NCBI GenBank assembly: GCA_036346405.1
Contig: CM070559.1
Coordinates: forward strand, 42,349,518-42,413,517
Length of the DNA stretch: 64,000 bases
Direction of reading: 5' to 3'
From: Phyllostachys edulis
Taxonomy: Eukaryota; Streptophyta; Magnoliopsida; Poales; Poaceae
Shown piece after piece: positions 22,201-32,796 of the stretch. Under the pieces are notes generated by a model that saw only the letters and a program-made list of their open reading frames with translations, ran no database searches and had not been told where the DNA came from. Numbering within the stretch: the stretch's first letter is position 1; each line of letters begins with the position of its first letter. A program made the position numbers and the translations under genes.

Positions 22201-25200
22201 TGTCCATCTCGTGGATCTTGTGAAAAGTTTAATCAGCACCATCTCCAGGCCGGATCAATAGCGACCATCCTTTCCCCCCATGCGTGACGTTAATGCGCCA
22301 ACCGAAAGCACCCATAATCCCGAGTCGGTACTTCCTAGGAGCAATTGATTCATTTAGGATAAGTACTCGCAGTACACTCACCAGTGCCACTGAACTTCCT
22401 CTTTTGCTCGAGGCTAGCTAGCTAAGCCGTAGCCGTGCCTTTCGAGTCATTCGTTGCTAAAACAAAAGACGCTCGTCTTTCCTTCATGACCACCGAAACA
22501 AAAGGGAAAGCGACGATTTCTCCGCTAGGGCTAGGCGAATGGGTTCTTGCGTTGTTTAACTCTTTTGGGCAGCTCTTTCTGCAGTACAGTTGCCGGACAC
22601 ATGATTAGAGCTGTGCCTGTATGTACTGTAAAAACCTATAATAGTGACGTTAAATGTGAAGCAATTGTACCGCGTACCAGGCCCGTATCATCATCTGGTT
22701 TCAGCATCTTGGTTAACTCCGTAGTTATACCTAATGTGTAGTACTCTTCTAGCCTTCTTTGGTTAGTTTTGTTTGGACCTGTGCAACAATGCAGAAAAAT
22801 TGTTCGGTTCATTGTATTTCTATACTTCTACTTGTTAACCTGTACCACATTCAGAGAGCGTTGAAACACTTCATCTTGTTTTTTATAGGAAGAGTAGGCT
22901 CTGCAGAATTTGATTTTGACAACGTGAGTTACTTGACCTAGTTTTTCTTTTGCACCACGAATATTCAAAAGAATTAACTTCCACTTAACTTTGTTGGCTC
23001 GTGCGGGTGTGGCCCAGCAGTAATGTTGTCTGGCTATGTGCCTATGCCTGGTAGAGTTGGCGGACGGTCTGGTCTATGCACAAGAGTGCGCTCTGCAAAA
23101 GAAAAGCGCCTGGAATATTGCGTTTGCTTTCGAGCTAGCTGGTTATCTGCTGGGCCAGTAATACAAGTTCTGTGGGTTTGTGAGATAAACCTAGCATCTG
23201 ATTGATATTGACTCTGTCTAATCAGTGATTAATCACCAGTATACTATTGTGATTTGCGAAGCAGGCAGGATAACCAAAAGCGAAAAGGGCGCGGACAACG
23301 TAGTACAGCTAGGGACATCATTATGCAGCACCACTAGATGTGTCTGAAATCTGAATCGGTCGTGGATGTAAACGAAAGCGCCCTTTCTTTGGGTAGTTCT
23401 TGAAAGTTGATTTGTACTGTGCTAGGAAAAAAAACATCGGTAATTCTTTTAGGCATTAATTGGTCGTTCTTGCACAATATTAGAGAAAGTATACCTAAAT
23501 TAAGGGCATGTTTGGGAGGTGAAAATTCCGCATGAATTCGTACGAAAGTCAGGATTCATACAAAAAGCCTTCATTCCGAATTAGGCCTAAACATAGAGCA
23601 GTCTTCAGGATTACACAATTTCCCCCTTTTCCTTACGAAGAACGTTCAGTAAGACCATTGTTAATCAAGAGTCCTAAGTACTGCACAACGCACCATTATT
23701 CTTCTAGAGAGTTCTTCGCATGAACGAACGGATTAAAGATTTGCAACTGGTCCACACTCCACAGCATACAAGGGCAAAGCGAACGAGATTAGCGCCCTTT
23801 TCTCGCTTCATGGCGAGTTAAACAAACCAAGCCTAGTACTAGCCCTTGTAGGCGTAGGCAGACTTGGTGGAAGATAAAAGAAGATGCCATGATCACTTTT
23901 AATTAGGTAGCTGTTGATCAGCATGCGATCGAATTGATTTATGGAGAGGGACACCCGTGCGTCCGATTGAAACGATCCAAGATACCTTCTCCCAGGTAGA
24001 GAAAAAAAGGCTGCGTATTGCGATAGAGATGCATCTATGCAAATTCGTGCTGTCTCCATTGGAATATAGATAGAGCTAACCTGTCATATTGGAATCCGTA
24101 TGGTTGTACAGCAAAAAAATTAAGTTGTACGACTACTATATGTGGTTGATTTGTTGTTTCTATGAACATCTCGGACTTTTATATACATAAGCCAGCACAA
24201 AAAGAATGTTATTTCTTCAGATTATGTTCCCTAAAAAAAATCTTCAGACTATGCTTGCTTTCTCTTTAGTAGTATATTTGCTGGTCCCTGAACAGTGAGC
24301 ACAATTTGACGTTCGGTAATGGCTACATCAGAAGTCCATAGCCGACTATGGATGTGTGTGGACAAATTTACATCATTTTTGCGTAGTTTGGTAGGGGAAT
24401 TAGCATAAAAGAGCTGGAAAGGAGAAGAAACCAATGCCTTTTTTTTTGCTCTTATTCTGACCTCCAAATGAATAACCACTTTGGAGAAAAATGTAACGCC
24501 AGTCTTGTTTGGGTCGGCTGTACAATATACATAGTTCATTTCCTAGCTGTCCATGATGGACCACATAGAGTATCAGTGGAATACTGGATGGAGTACATAG
24601 TAACAAACTAACAATAACTAGTCATGCATTTACTCATTTTCATGCACAATTTTATTGCATGCTTTGTCTCATGTGTTGGGTTCCCGTACATTGCTCTGCA
24701 TGGATACAGCGACACGATAATGTATAAATAATTCGTCTTTTTTCGTATTGGTTTTAAGTTTTAACCACCTCTTGATTTTGTCCTAGTTTTGCTGTTCCCG
24801 GACATACGATGTACAGATGACAAACTGAGCGATTTATATTTATCGCTTGTTCTAATCTACCGCCACGGCATGTTCGCGATGATTCCCTTTGTCTAACGGT
24901 TGCGGAGATCGGCACGCCTTGTGTGGCAGAGGACTAGATGCATGGGATGGTTGGAGCCTAATCTAGGTTTGATCCTAATCCAATTATCTAAACACTAAAT
25001 GTGAAGCTTATGTACCAAACCCGGGTCTAATTTAGTTAGCTTAGGCCCAAGCCTAGCCTAGGCCCAATTAGAAAAGCATGCAAGGCATAGGCTGCATAGC
25101 TGCTGAAAAGAAAAGAAAAGAAAATTATTTCTCTCGGAACTAGACCTCTGTAGTGGCGAAGAAAATTCACAGCTGCTGTAGTAATAGTGCCATGATTTTT

Positions 25201-26018
25201 TGTGGTGCAGTGCACATGCCCATCTGTCGGAACTCGAATCAGCATTCGGGTCATCTGTTTATATTGAGCTAATCCTGTCATCAGTAGCCAACTCATACAG
25301 TATAACATCGATGAATATTACATACATAGATATATGTACGCATAAAAATGATTATAAATAAGTATAGACTATATGGTCAAAGTCTTACATCAAGAGCCGG
25401 GAAGACCAAATAATATAGATGAAGTCTTGCAGCGAAAAGTATAAATAGTCGTGGGGACTTTCAGAATATGTATATGCCCACAAACAATCGAATGGGGCAA
25501 ACAGCTTAGTACTTGACATCATCCTGGAATCCCCATGGGTAAAGATAACTGTTCACCGGTTGATATCTTCGGGCATTGAACCCACATCGGATGCTTCATC
25601 CTTACTTAGACACTCTGTATTCCCAAATCCAACCCCATCCCCTTCCCTCCCCCTCCTACTCAGGTGGCTAGAGCTCGTCACCAGAGCCCATAGCGGGAGC
25701 CACATTTCTATCTCCTTCCATCCCTCCCTCTCTATCCCTAGGTTCCCACATTTCTCTCGCTCTTGGGACCGACAATGAGAAAATCATTAGGCAACAGATG
25801 CGTGAGAGAAAGGCCAACGACGAGGCACCATGCTGTCCTAGCCCCCTCGAGATTTGGGATCACCACTGCTAGCTAGAGCACTGCGCGTGTGACCACCTGC
25901 ATGCTACGCGACTGGGGCATCGGAGCTTGCGGTGATGCGCCGCCACCTCGTCCTTCTTCTCCGAGCTTGACTCGTTGCTGTTGCCTGCACCCCTCCTCAT
26001 CTTGGTGGTTTGCTGCAA
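19256..26018. other. Long intergenic stretch, no gene recognised
   Basis: About 6.8 kb of mixed-composition DNA without an open frame over roughly 120 codons, an LTR pair, or a foldback element that I can see. Segment 19265-19330 (around AAAATATCACCCGTGCTC) and segment 23505-23540 (around GGGCATGTTTGGGAGG) resemble common grass repeat fragments but lack definable ends. Confidence 0.5.
22103..22125. repeat. (TAG)n microsatellite
   Basis: Seven consecutive TAG units plus TA, uninterrupted. Confidence 0.95.
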
Positions 26019-26290
26019 GCATTTCCTCAATTTGTTGCATTGCCCTTTCTGAATGGTTGCATGTAGTGTTTCATTTTGTTGTAATCTGTCTTCCTAAATG
26101 TTGCAGCAAGAGATTTTTGTTGCAATTGAGAATTTGATTTGTTGCAACCCCTTTTGTTTGTTGTTGCAAGCCCTTTCCTAATTTGTTGTGGGAAATCTAT
26201 TTTTGTTGCGGATTTGATCTAAATTTGCTGTGTTTTGTTTGTAAATTGCTGCAACTATTCTTTTCAAATGTTGCAGCGTTGTGACATAGC
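26019..26290. repeat. TTGTTGCA-type dispersed motif block
   Basis: The motif TTGTTGCA/TTGTTGCAA or a one-base variant appears about a dozen times at irregular spacing of 15-40 bp. Similar blocks occur in grass repeats of unknown class. No terminal repeats or target duplications were found. Confidence 0.55.
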
Positions 26291-27525
26291 ATATTTGTTT
26301 GATTTTAATTTTTGAGCTAATTTCGAAATGTAGCATGATGTATACTGAATAAATTTATAAGTCTGTCAATTATCGCACACATAGCTATCTCTTGTTGCAT
26401 CGCACATATTTGTTACAGATGTTGACTTAAACTGTTGTCTGTGTTACTTGGAGATGTGAGATGTTTCGTCGGAGCGTAACATGGAAAGTTCGTACAGTCC
26501 ATGATGGTGTGAACTGGAGAAGGCTTGAAGAAATGTAGCCGAAGTACCAGTTGCTAGGAAGACTGAATTTGTGTGATTTCGAGTTATCGGGAACTAGATT
26601 GACCATTTAAAATCACTAGCATGTGAGCTGGAGTCGGCTTTACAGGGAAGGAAAAAATGTAATCGATTTGAAGTGAGTTGTATCTCTGCTAACTACATCA
26701 GAAAATGAGCTATTTTTTTGTTACTTCGTTTGCAACTAAACTGAGTGAGTGCATGTATTAAGCGCTATCAAACCTGAGCAGCCCCCTCGGCGCGGGGGAG
26801 GTCGACGGGGACGAGCGCTCTTCGAGGTCGACGTCGTGGGCCTCTCCTCCAGGGTCCGGCGACGGCACCGCGCTCGTTGACCGACTCCGGCGCCGCCGAG
26901 CTGTTCTTCCGCCGCATACGCAGCCTCGCAAGCCTGAAGATCGAACGCTCGACCGACTCCTCGCTTCTCATCTCCAGTACAAAATACAAGGCCCATGGCC
27001 TGGCCCAATCCAATCCATAGCTGATCCGAGAAACAGTCAGTCCATTTTGATCTAGTCCATATGAACTTTTGGGCCGGTCTGGTCCAAAAGCCTGGACGGG
27101 CCCAGGTCCATCAGCAGCCCTACTATCAATGTGACCTATTGCATGCTTAGCTGGTGCTTGATGCTCTTTTATTTGACCATCTCATTGGTTACCACAAGTT
27201 TTCTTTGCTTGATCTCTCGATGCTGGCGATGGATTATCATGGGACTAGGGTGGATTATTTCTATAAACTACTTCATCCATCCCACAATATAAGTCCCTTT
27301 TCTTGGGAAGTGTTGTCCCAATCTAAGTCCATGGCAAATATCAAAGGGGTAGTTATTGCAATATTTTCACTATATGCCTCTTCTTTAATGCGAACAAAAT
27401 GGATGAGTAGTTGTAGTATTAACGCGGATCTAATAATCATCAATAAATTAAGTTATTTATCTGTAATATTTATAGATAATAATGTCTTTTATACAACTTC
27501 CAAAGGTACCCCTTAATATTAACAA
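26291..27525. other. No gene recognised
   Basis: Segment 26760-27010 is GC-rich with arginine/proline-rich frames on the minus strand that look like composition only. Segment 27267-27300 (CTACTTCATCCATCCCACAA) resembles the left end of a Stowaway MITE, but no matching right end is present before 27525. Confidence 0.45.
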
Positions 27526-28206
27526 TGAGAGAGATCATATACACCTAATGGTCGTAAGTCCTACTACGACCACCCTGTATGTCGTATGTTCTTCTACGAC
27601 TACTTATTGATCGTAAGTCCTACTACGATCACCCCATTGTTGTAAGTCTTACTACGACCAGGTCAACTACGACCACTCTATAGTCGATAAAGCTTACAGA
27701 TATGTGGGCCCAATTGATTAGGGATATTTGTACGCTGTGTTTAATACACACAGTAGTTAATATGTGGCGTTATTCCTGAGATAATTGCGCGTATTAAACC
27801 TCTGTCTTTGACATAACCGCAAGACGACGTGGAGGGTGTCTCTAACAATAACCACCCTTAAACGTGCGCATTGCATCAAACGACAATGTGTCTCTTGACG
27901 TGGACAACTACCACCTCTTCATGTGCTATATAAGGAGTAAAGTCGGTGGGCAGAGGGAGGGGGATCAGGTGATCAAGCGATAAAGAGATTCAACAGCCAC
28001 AACAAAAGACAGAAGTCATCAAGCCCTAGTTTTATTGACCTCCTTCTTGTTGTAAACACAATCAATACGACAACACATGAGTAGGGTTATTATTCTCTCA
28101 AGAGAAGGCCTAAACTTGTATAAAATTCTCGTGTCCTTTTCTGTGTGATTTTGCTTTGGAAGAGCCCCCAGTATTCATTCATAAGATCGATACTAAACCA
28201 TCGACA
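27526..28206 (+). repeat. LTR of a second gypsy-type element (start approximate)
   Basis: The right boundary is firm: it ends CATCGACA and is followed by a primer-binding-site-like sequence. The left boundary at TGAGAGAG is a guess. Near the start the motif GTCGTAAGTCCTACTACGAC is repeated in variants (27549-27680). CTATATAA at 27926-27933 would be the TATA box. The other LTR is not in the window. Confidence 0.65.
27926..27933 (+). promoter_or_regulatory. TATA box in gypsy-type LTR
   Basis: CTATATAAGG lies about 280 bp before the LTR end, a normal position for the core promoter of an LTR of this length. Confidence 0.55.
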
Positions 28207-28228
28207 ATTGGCGCTGTCCGTGGGGATC
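28207..28228 (+). other. Primer-binding-site-like sequence
   Basis: ATTGGCGCTGTCCGTGGGGA directly follows the LTR and differs by only a few bases from the equivalent site at 9500-9520. Confidence 0.7.
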
Positions 28229-28285
28229 TTCGATTTCTCCTTTCATTTTTGATAAATTGTTTTTATTTTCAACTCTGATGCTTTC

Positions 28286-28708
28286 ATGGTAGGAGAGTGG
28301 AATGAGGACAATTTGTTCGATTTGGCAGACTAAGCAGGACTTAACATGGATGCCTGCTACAAGTATGAGCAAAGTATCATTTTGTCCGATGGCAATGCCG
28401 GTTCCAAGGATCTTTCACCAGACCTAGAGGACCAGCCACGGACAAGGTTTATTAGGGAGCCCTCTCCCCCACAACATTACGCCCAGATGAGGAACCAGAA
28501 TCCTCAAAGGGCAAGGGTCCATCCAACTAGGGCCAGGATCGCCCCACGACGTGTGCTGAACACAGCGAGGGTTCCTCCTCTAAATGTTCAAGCCCGTCTA
28601 AGGCCGTCCAATCTAGCACAAGATAACCGTGACTCAATCAACACCTGATAATCGTCACCCTTCGATTACCCCTACAAGGTGTGTGGTTGAGCCCACTTCA
28701 CCTGCGAA
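28286..28708 (+). pseudogene. Start of gag of the second gypsy-type element, truncated
   Basis: An ATG at 28286 opens MVGEWNEDNLFDLAD, then a stop; the same frame continues from 28346 with MDACYKYEQSIILSDGNAG and a proline/arginine-rich stretch up to a TGA near 28648. The frame is then cut by the CACTA terminus at 28712. The position behind the primer-binding site supports gag. There is no capsid motif left, and the rest of the element is not found in the window. Confidence 0.5.
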
Positions 28709-28711
28709 TTC

Positions 28712-28906
28712 CACTACAACAAAACTGACTCGTAGAGGCGGCTTCTTTGTATAGTAGAGACGCTTTTTTTCCACCCCTAGGCACTTGTAGAGGCGTTTTC
28801 GAAAACACCTTATAAACGTCTTCTCACGCATCATCGCTATGACAACAGTGTCATTTTTTAAAAGCGTCTCTACGGGATATGCATCATTATATAGAGATGT
28901 TGCACT
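28712..28906. repeat. CACTA terminus and subterminal repeats (left part)
   Basis: CACTACAACAAAA is followed by several CGTAGAGGCGG / TAGAGACGC / GTAGAGGCG units and an inverse unit (AGCGTCTCTAC at 28864). Confidence 0.75.
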
Positions 28907-29028
28907 TGTCATGTATATGTGTATATGGCCCATGTGTGTGTATGGCCCATGAGCTATATGGTTTTTACTGTGTAGTATATATACTTTGCATATTCATCTA
29001 ATAGAGGTTGAGATGTTGATTCATATCA
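28907..29028 (+). repeat. 5' LTR of copia element
   Basis: It starts TGTCATGTATATG, contains TTTTTACTGTGTAGTATATA and ends GATTCATATCA, followed at once by the primer-binding site. It matches 44804-44937 closely. Confidence 0.92.
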
Positions 29029-29040
29029 TGGTGTTAGAGC
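29029..29040 (+). other. Primer-binding site, initiator tRNA-Met type
   Basis: TGGTGTTAGAGC is two changes from TGGTATCAGAGC, the usual initiator-methionine tRNA priming site of plant copia elements. Confidence 0.85.
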
Positions 29041-29098
29041 AACATCTCCGCCACCTTCCACCGAACACACACCGTTCTTCCTCTACTCCACTGCCGTG

Positions 29099-29599
29099 AT
29101 GGCGCCGTGCCGCCCAGTGCTATCCGCCGGCGAGGTCGAGCAGCACCTCCTCCTGCTTGCCGATCTCGAGCCCAAGGAGACTTCCAGCCATGCGCCCCTT
29201 CGCGGTTGCCTTCTCGCGCTCACCTCCCATCGCCTCATCTTCCTCCACGAGCTCTCTCGTTCCACGTGTGCCCTCCCCTTGTTGTTATTCCGCCACTTGG
29301 GGTTGCAAGCCGCCGCCTGTTCGTCGCTCGGATCGGGATTCCCCCTTGAATCCTGCGGGCCAGTGGCGTGTCATGGCGGCAGAGACGTGGTCGCGGATGA
29401 AGGCGAGCGGCACGGCGTCATCCAGCAGGTCGCAGCTAGATTGGGTGAGTCTTTAGATGGGCTTGGCGAATTCGTGACAATTCCCAAAGAAAGCTCCTGC
29501 ATTTGCCCATCTTTTGACAACGGTGGATTTATGTTGTTGTGGGTAGCACCAGGCACAGGATTTACTTGCGGAACATTACCATTTCATTCCACTGGTTGA
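29099..29599 (+). pseudogene. Captured gene fragment in copia leader, VPS36 GLUE-domain-like at its N-terminus
   Basis: Between the primer-binding site and gag lies a 167-codon open frame unlike any retrotransposon protein. Its first 65 residues, including RPVLSAGEVEQHLLLLADLE and RGCLLALTSHRLIFLHE, look like the start of plant VPS36, the ESCRT-II subunit whose GLUE domain binds ubiquitin and phosphoinositides at endosomes. Similarity stops near residue 65 (about 29290). The rest (to the stop at about 29599) is of unknown origin and may come from another gene or from shifted frames. GC content is higher than in the surrounding element. A transduced host fragment is the simplest explanation. 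The VPS36 call is from motif memory, not a search. Confidence 0.6.
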
Positions 29600-29717
29600 T
29601 CTAAACAGGCAGGTTGTGTAGCCACTTCGTTAGGAGCACTTGGCGCTCGCGCTCCTGGTCTGCTTATGTGTGTTGATTATTGGAGTTGGTGAGTGGTCTG
29701 CTTTTGTGCGCTGTGAA

Positions 29718-30416
29718 ATGGCCTCTGGTGTTTTTGCTTCTCTCAGTATGGGAGGTGCTCTTCTAGCCTCATATATCAAGTTGGATGGCCAGAATTATCG
29801 TGAGTGGTCTTCATCGGTTCGCATGCTTCTTCGGTCCATTGGCCTTCTCTCATATATTACGGCGGACCCTCCGACTAAGAAGACTGATGTGAAGGAGGCT
29901 ATTGTGTGACGAAGTGCCGATGATTGTGTTATAGGTATCTTATGTCACAATGATGAGATTTCAATCAGGATGGATTTCATTGATCTTCCAAGTTCTCGCA
30001 AGATGTGGGGGTATCTTTAGCATCGTTATGAGCAGACCAATGCAGCGCGTCGTTTTTCTCTTTTACAAACTCTTCATGATTTACGTCAGCAGGAGATGTC
30101 TATTGAGGAGTACTACAGTTCTTTCACTCGCATTTCATGATAGTTGACCTCCATGGTTCCTCTTTTCTGTGCTGGATGTGCTGGCTGTGTAGGCAAGGCG
30201 GGTCATGATGCGTAGAATTTTATGTTCACCTTTGTTATGTGCCTTCGCCCAGAGTTTGAGTCTATTCAAGCTCAACTACTGGGACGTGCTATACTTCCAA
30301 CCATGGAGGAGGACCTTGCTGTGTTGATTGCTGAGGAGACTCGACTTCGCTCTCTGTTCTTCGGATTGACACCACCTCAGTCTGTTCTTGCGGCATCTCG
30401 TCAGGAGGTTTACTAG
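29718..30416 (+). pseudogene. gag of the copia element, with stops
   Basis: Gag of the UBN2/DUF4219 kind. The ATG at 29718 opens MASGVFASLSMGGALLASYI, followed by KLDGQNYREWSSSVRMLL, the N-terminal gag signature. Continuing in the same general order: a stop near 29908, the block YYSSFTRIS near 30110-30137, and PEFESIQAQLLGRAILPTME near 30230-30305. The zinc-knuckle region that should follow (about 30430-30480) is degraded to CPHRKSFGHLFE. Stops at several sites make it non-functional. Confidence 0.85.
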
Positions 30417-30699
30417 CCTGTTCCACTTTCTGATGCTACATCCAACCAGATTTTATGCCCTCACCGCAAAAGCTTTGGTCATCTGTTCGAGTAATCTTGA
30501 CTTCATCGGAGTCTGCTACCTGCATCTCATCGTCGTCGTTGTGGTGTGGTTGCTACCACCACTCCTGCATCTGTTGGGGATTCTGCTCTTGCCACTTAAT
30601 TGGGTCAGCTTCAGTCTTAGCTTCAGGCTCTTCAGACTCAAGTTCAGCAGCTGTCTTCATCTGATGCCTCTCCTAGTAAGTCTGCCAGTCTTACTGTAG

Positions 30700-32534
30700 C
30701 CTCTTCTTTCGTGTCAGGTACTAGTCTTTCATGGGTTTTGGACTCTGGATCTTCTTTTCATATGACATCGGATAAGTCTCACCTTGCATCATGTCGACCT
30801 GTTATGGATGGTTCTTGTGTTCAGACAGCTGATGGTACCTCATGTTCAGTCACTCATCAGGGCACTCTCTCTACTTCTCATTTTACTATTGCCAATGTGT
30901 CATTTGTACCTCAGCTTTCTATGAATCTTATGTCTGCTGGTCAGCTTGCTGATATGCACTACTTTGTTGGGTTTGATGACTCTACTTGCTATGTGTAGGA
31001 TCGTCGGACAGGAGTTCTTGTTGTTACTGTCCATCGCCTTAGAGATTCTCAGGGTCTCTACTTCCTTGATCGTCTGAGCCTTCCATCTTCCTCCGCTCAT
31101 GCATCTTCAGTTCTTGCGTCAGCCTCTGTTAGTTTTCCTCAGTGGCATCATCGGCTCAGTCATTTGTGTGGCTCTCATCTTTCTACATTAGCTCGTCAGG
31201 GTGTCCTAGGTTGTGTCATTGTCGACACTAGTTATGATTGTAAAGGTTGCAAGCTTGGTAAACAGCTACAACTCCTATATCCTACCAGTACATTTCAGTC
31301 TAGTCGTCCTTTTGAGTTAGTTCATTCTGATGTTTGGGGTCCTGCTCCTTTTGCTTCCAAAGGTGGTCATATCTATTATGTAATTTTTATTGATGACTAT
31401 TCTCGATATACTTGGGTTTATTTTATGAAACATCGTTCTCAACTCTTGTCCATTTATCAGTCTTTTGCTCGTATGGTTCATACCCAGTTTTCCACTCCTG
31501 TTCAGACTTTTCGTTCTGATTCAGGGGGGAATACTTGTCGCATGCCTTTCATCAATTTCTCTCCACTGAGGGAACTCTTCCTCAGCTTTCCTGTCCTGGT
31601 GCCCATGCTCAGAACAGCGTTGCTGAATGTAAACACTGTCATCTTATTAAAACTGCTCGTACTTTTTTACTTGCATCTCATGTTCCATGACATTTTTGGG
31701 CTGACGCGATTTATACATCTGTCTATCTCATTATTATGTAGCCATCTTCTCGCCTTCAGGGAAAGTGTCATGGAAAGCTCTTGTTTTCCACTCCCCCACG
31801 GTATGACCATCTTCGGGTTTTTGGTCAGCACTGCTATGTTACCTTCGTCTCGTGGCGCACCAAGTTAACGGCTCGATCATTGAGTGTGTTTTTCTTTGAT
31901 ATAGTCTTGAGCATAAGGGCTATCGTTGTTATGATCCCTCTGCTCGACGTATGTGCATTTCTCGTGATGTTTCTTTTGTTGAGGATCGTCCCTACTTTTA
32001 CTCTTCTACCACTCGGTCCTCCCCTCCCGCTGAGTCTCTCTCTTTTCTTTACCTTCCGCCCATTGTTTCATCTGATACACCTCTTTCTGTGGAGTCCTCT
32101 TTTCCATCCTCAGTCAAATCATTGTTTCCTCTTCGCTATACTCGTCGGTCTAGGGTCCCTCCTGATACTCAGCCTTCTACTGTTTCCTCCTATGATGGCA
32201 TGGCTAGTATTGATGATACTCTTTCTGATGATCCTCTACCGGCACCGTCATCTCGTTATGAGCTTCGTGATCGTACTACTATTGCTGCTCCTGACAGATA
32301 TAGTTTTCTTTCTACTACTGTTGTGCTTGAGCCTCACACTTATCAGGAGGTTGTTGTTCATCCTGAGTGGCAGTTAGCTATGGCTGAGGAGTTAGCTGCT
32401 TTGGATTGTACTAGTACATGTGATCTTATTCTTTTACCTGCTCATGCTATTCCTGTTACTTGCAAGTGGGTTTTTAAAGTTAAGACAAAATCTGACGGCT
32501 CTATTGAGAGGTACAAGGCTCGACTAGTTGCTCG
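30700..32534 (+). pseudogene. pol of the copia element, first part: protease, integrase, start of reverse transcriptase
   Basis: Protease is seen as WVLDSGSSFHMTSDKSHLAS (30730-30790) with the DSG active site. The GAG-pre-integrase region follows, with QWHHRLSHLCG near 31141-31175 and CKGCKLGKQ near 31242. The integrase core has FELVHSDVWGPAPFASKGGH (31311-31370), IDDYSRYTWVYFMKHRS and FRSDSGG, then NSVAECKHCHLIKTARTF in another frame near 31610-31670. The C-terminal integrase tail and linker run to about 32340. Reverse transcriptase begins with EWQLAMAEELAALD and CKWVFKVKTKSDGSIERYKA, stopping at RLVARK near 32534. At least five frame changes or stops are present. Roughly 80 codons of reverse transcriptase that should follow are absent from both sides of the insertion. 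Confidence 0.88.
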
Positions 32535-32796
32535 TAAACGGTACAAAACTGAGAGGGAAACTCTACCAAAACATCTCTAACCTAACTTATCTCGGTGGTC
32601 GACCTAAAGCAAAGCTCGGTCCTATTGAGATTACTAAGATAAGAGAGATCGATTTAAATTTGAAAACAAAGTTCCGGAATAGATAAGATGCAAAAATCTA
32701 AGAATGGGTGAGAAGAGATTAGATTAAGATGAGAACATAATAGAATAAGGCGAGAGAAGAATAGAGCAAGATGAGAGAAGAATAACTATTCATGTT
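32535..32796. other. Unassigned filler between copia pol and chromovirus LTR
   Basis: About 260 bp of purine-rich sequence with repeated GATAAGAT/GAGAAGA words. It is neither copia pol nor recognisable LTR. It could be interior sequence of the inserted element, a small further insertion, or filler from repair. Confidence 0.4.

Noticed and set aside
27267..27300. Stowaway-like MITE end (CTACTTCATCCATCCCACAA)
   Set aside because: No inverse end or TA duplication downstream; similar lone ends near 24585 and 63338 are equally unsupported.
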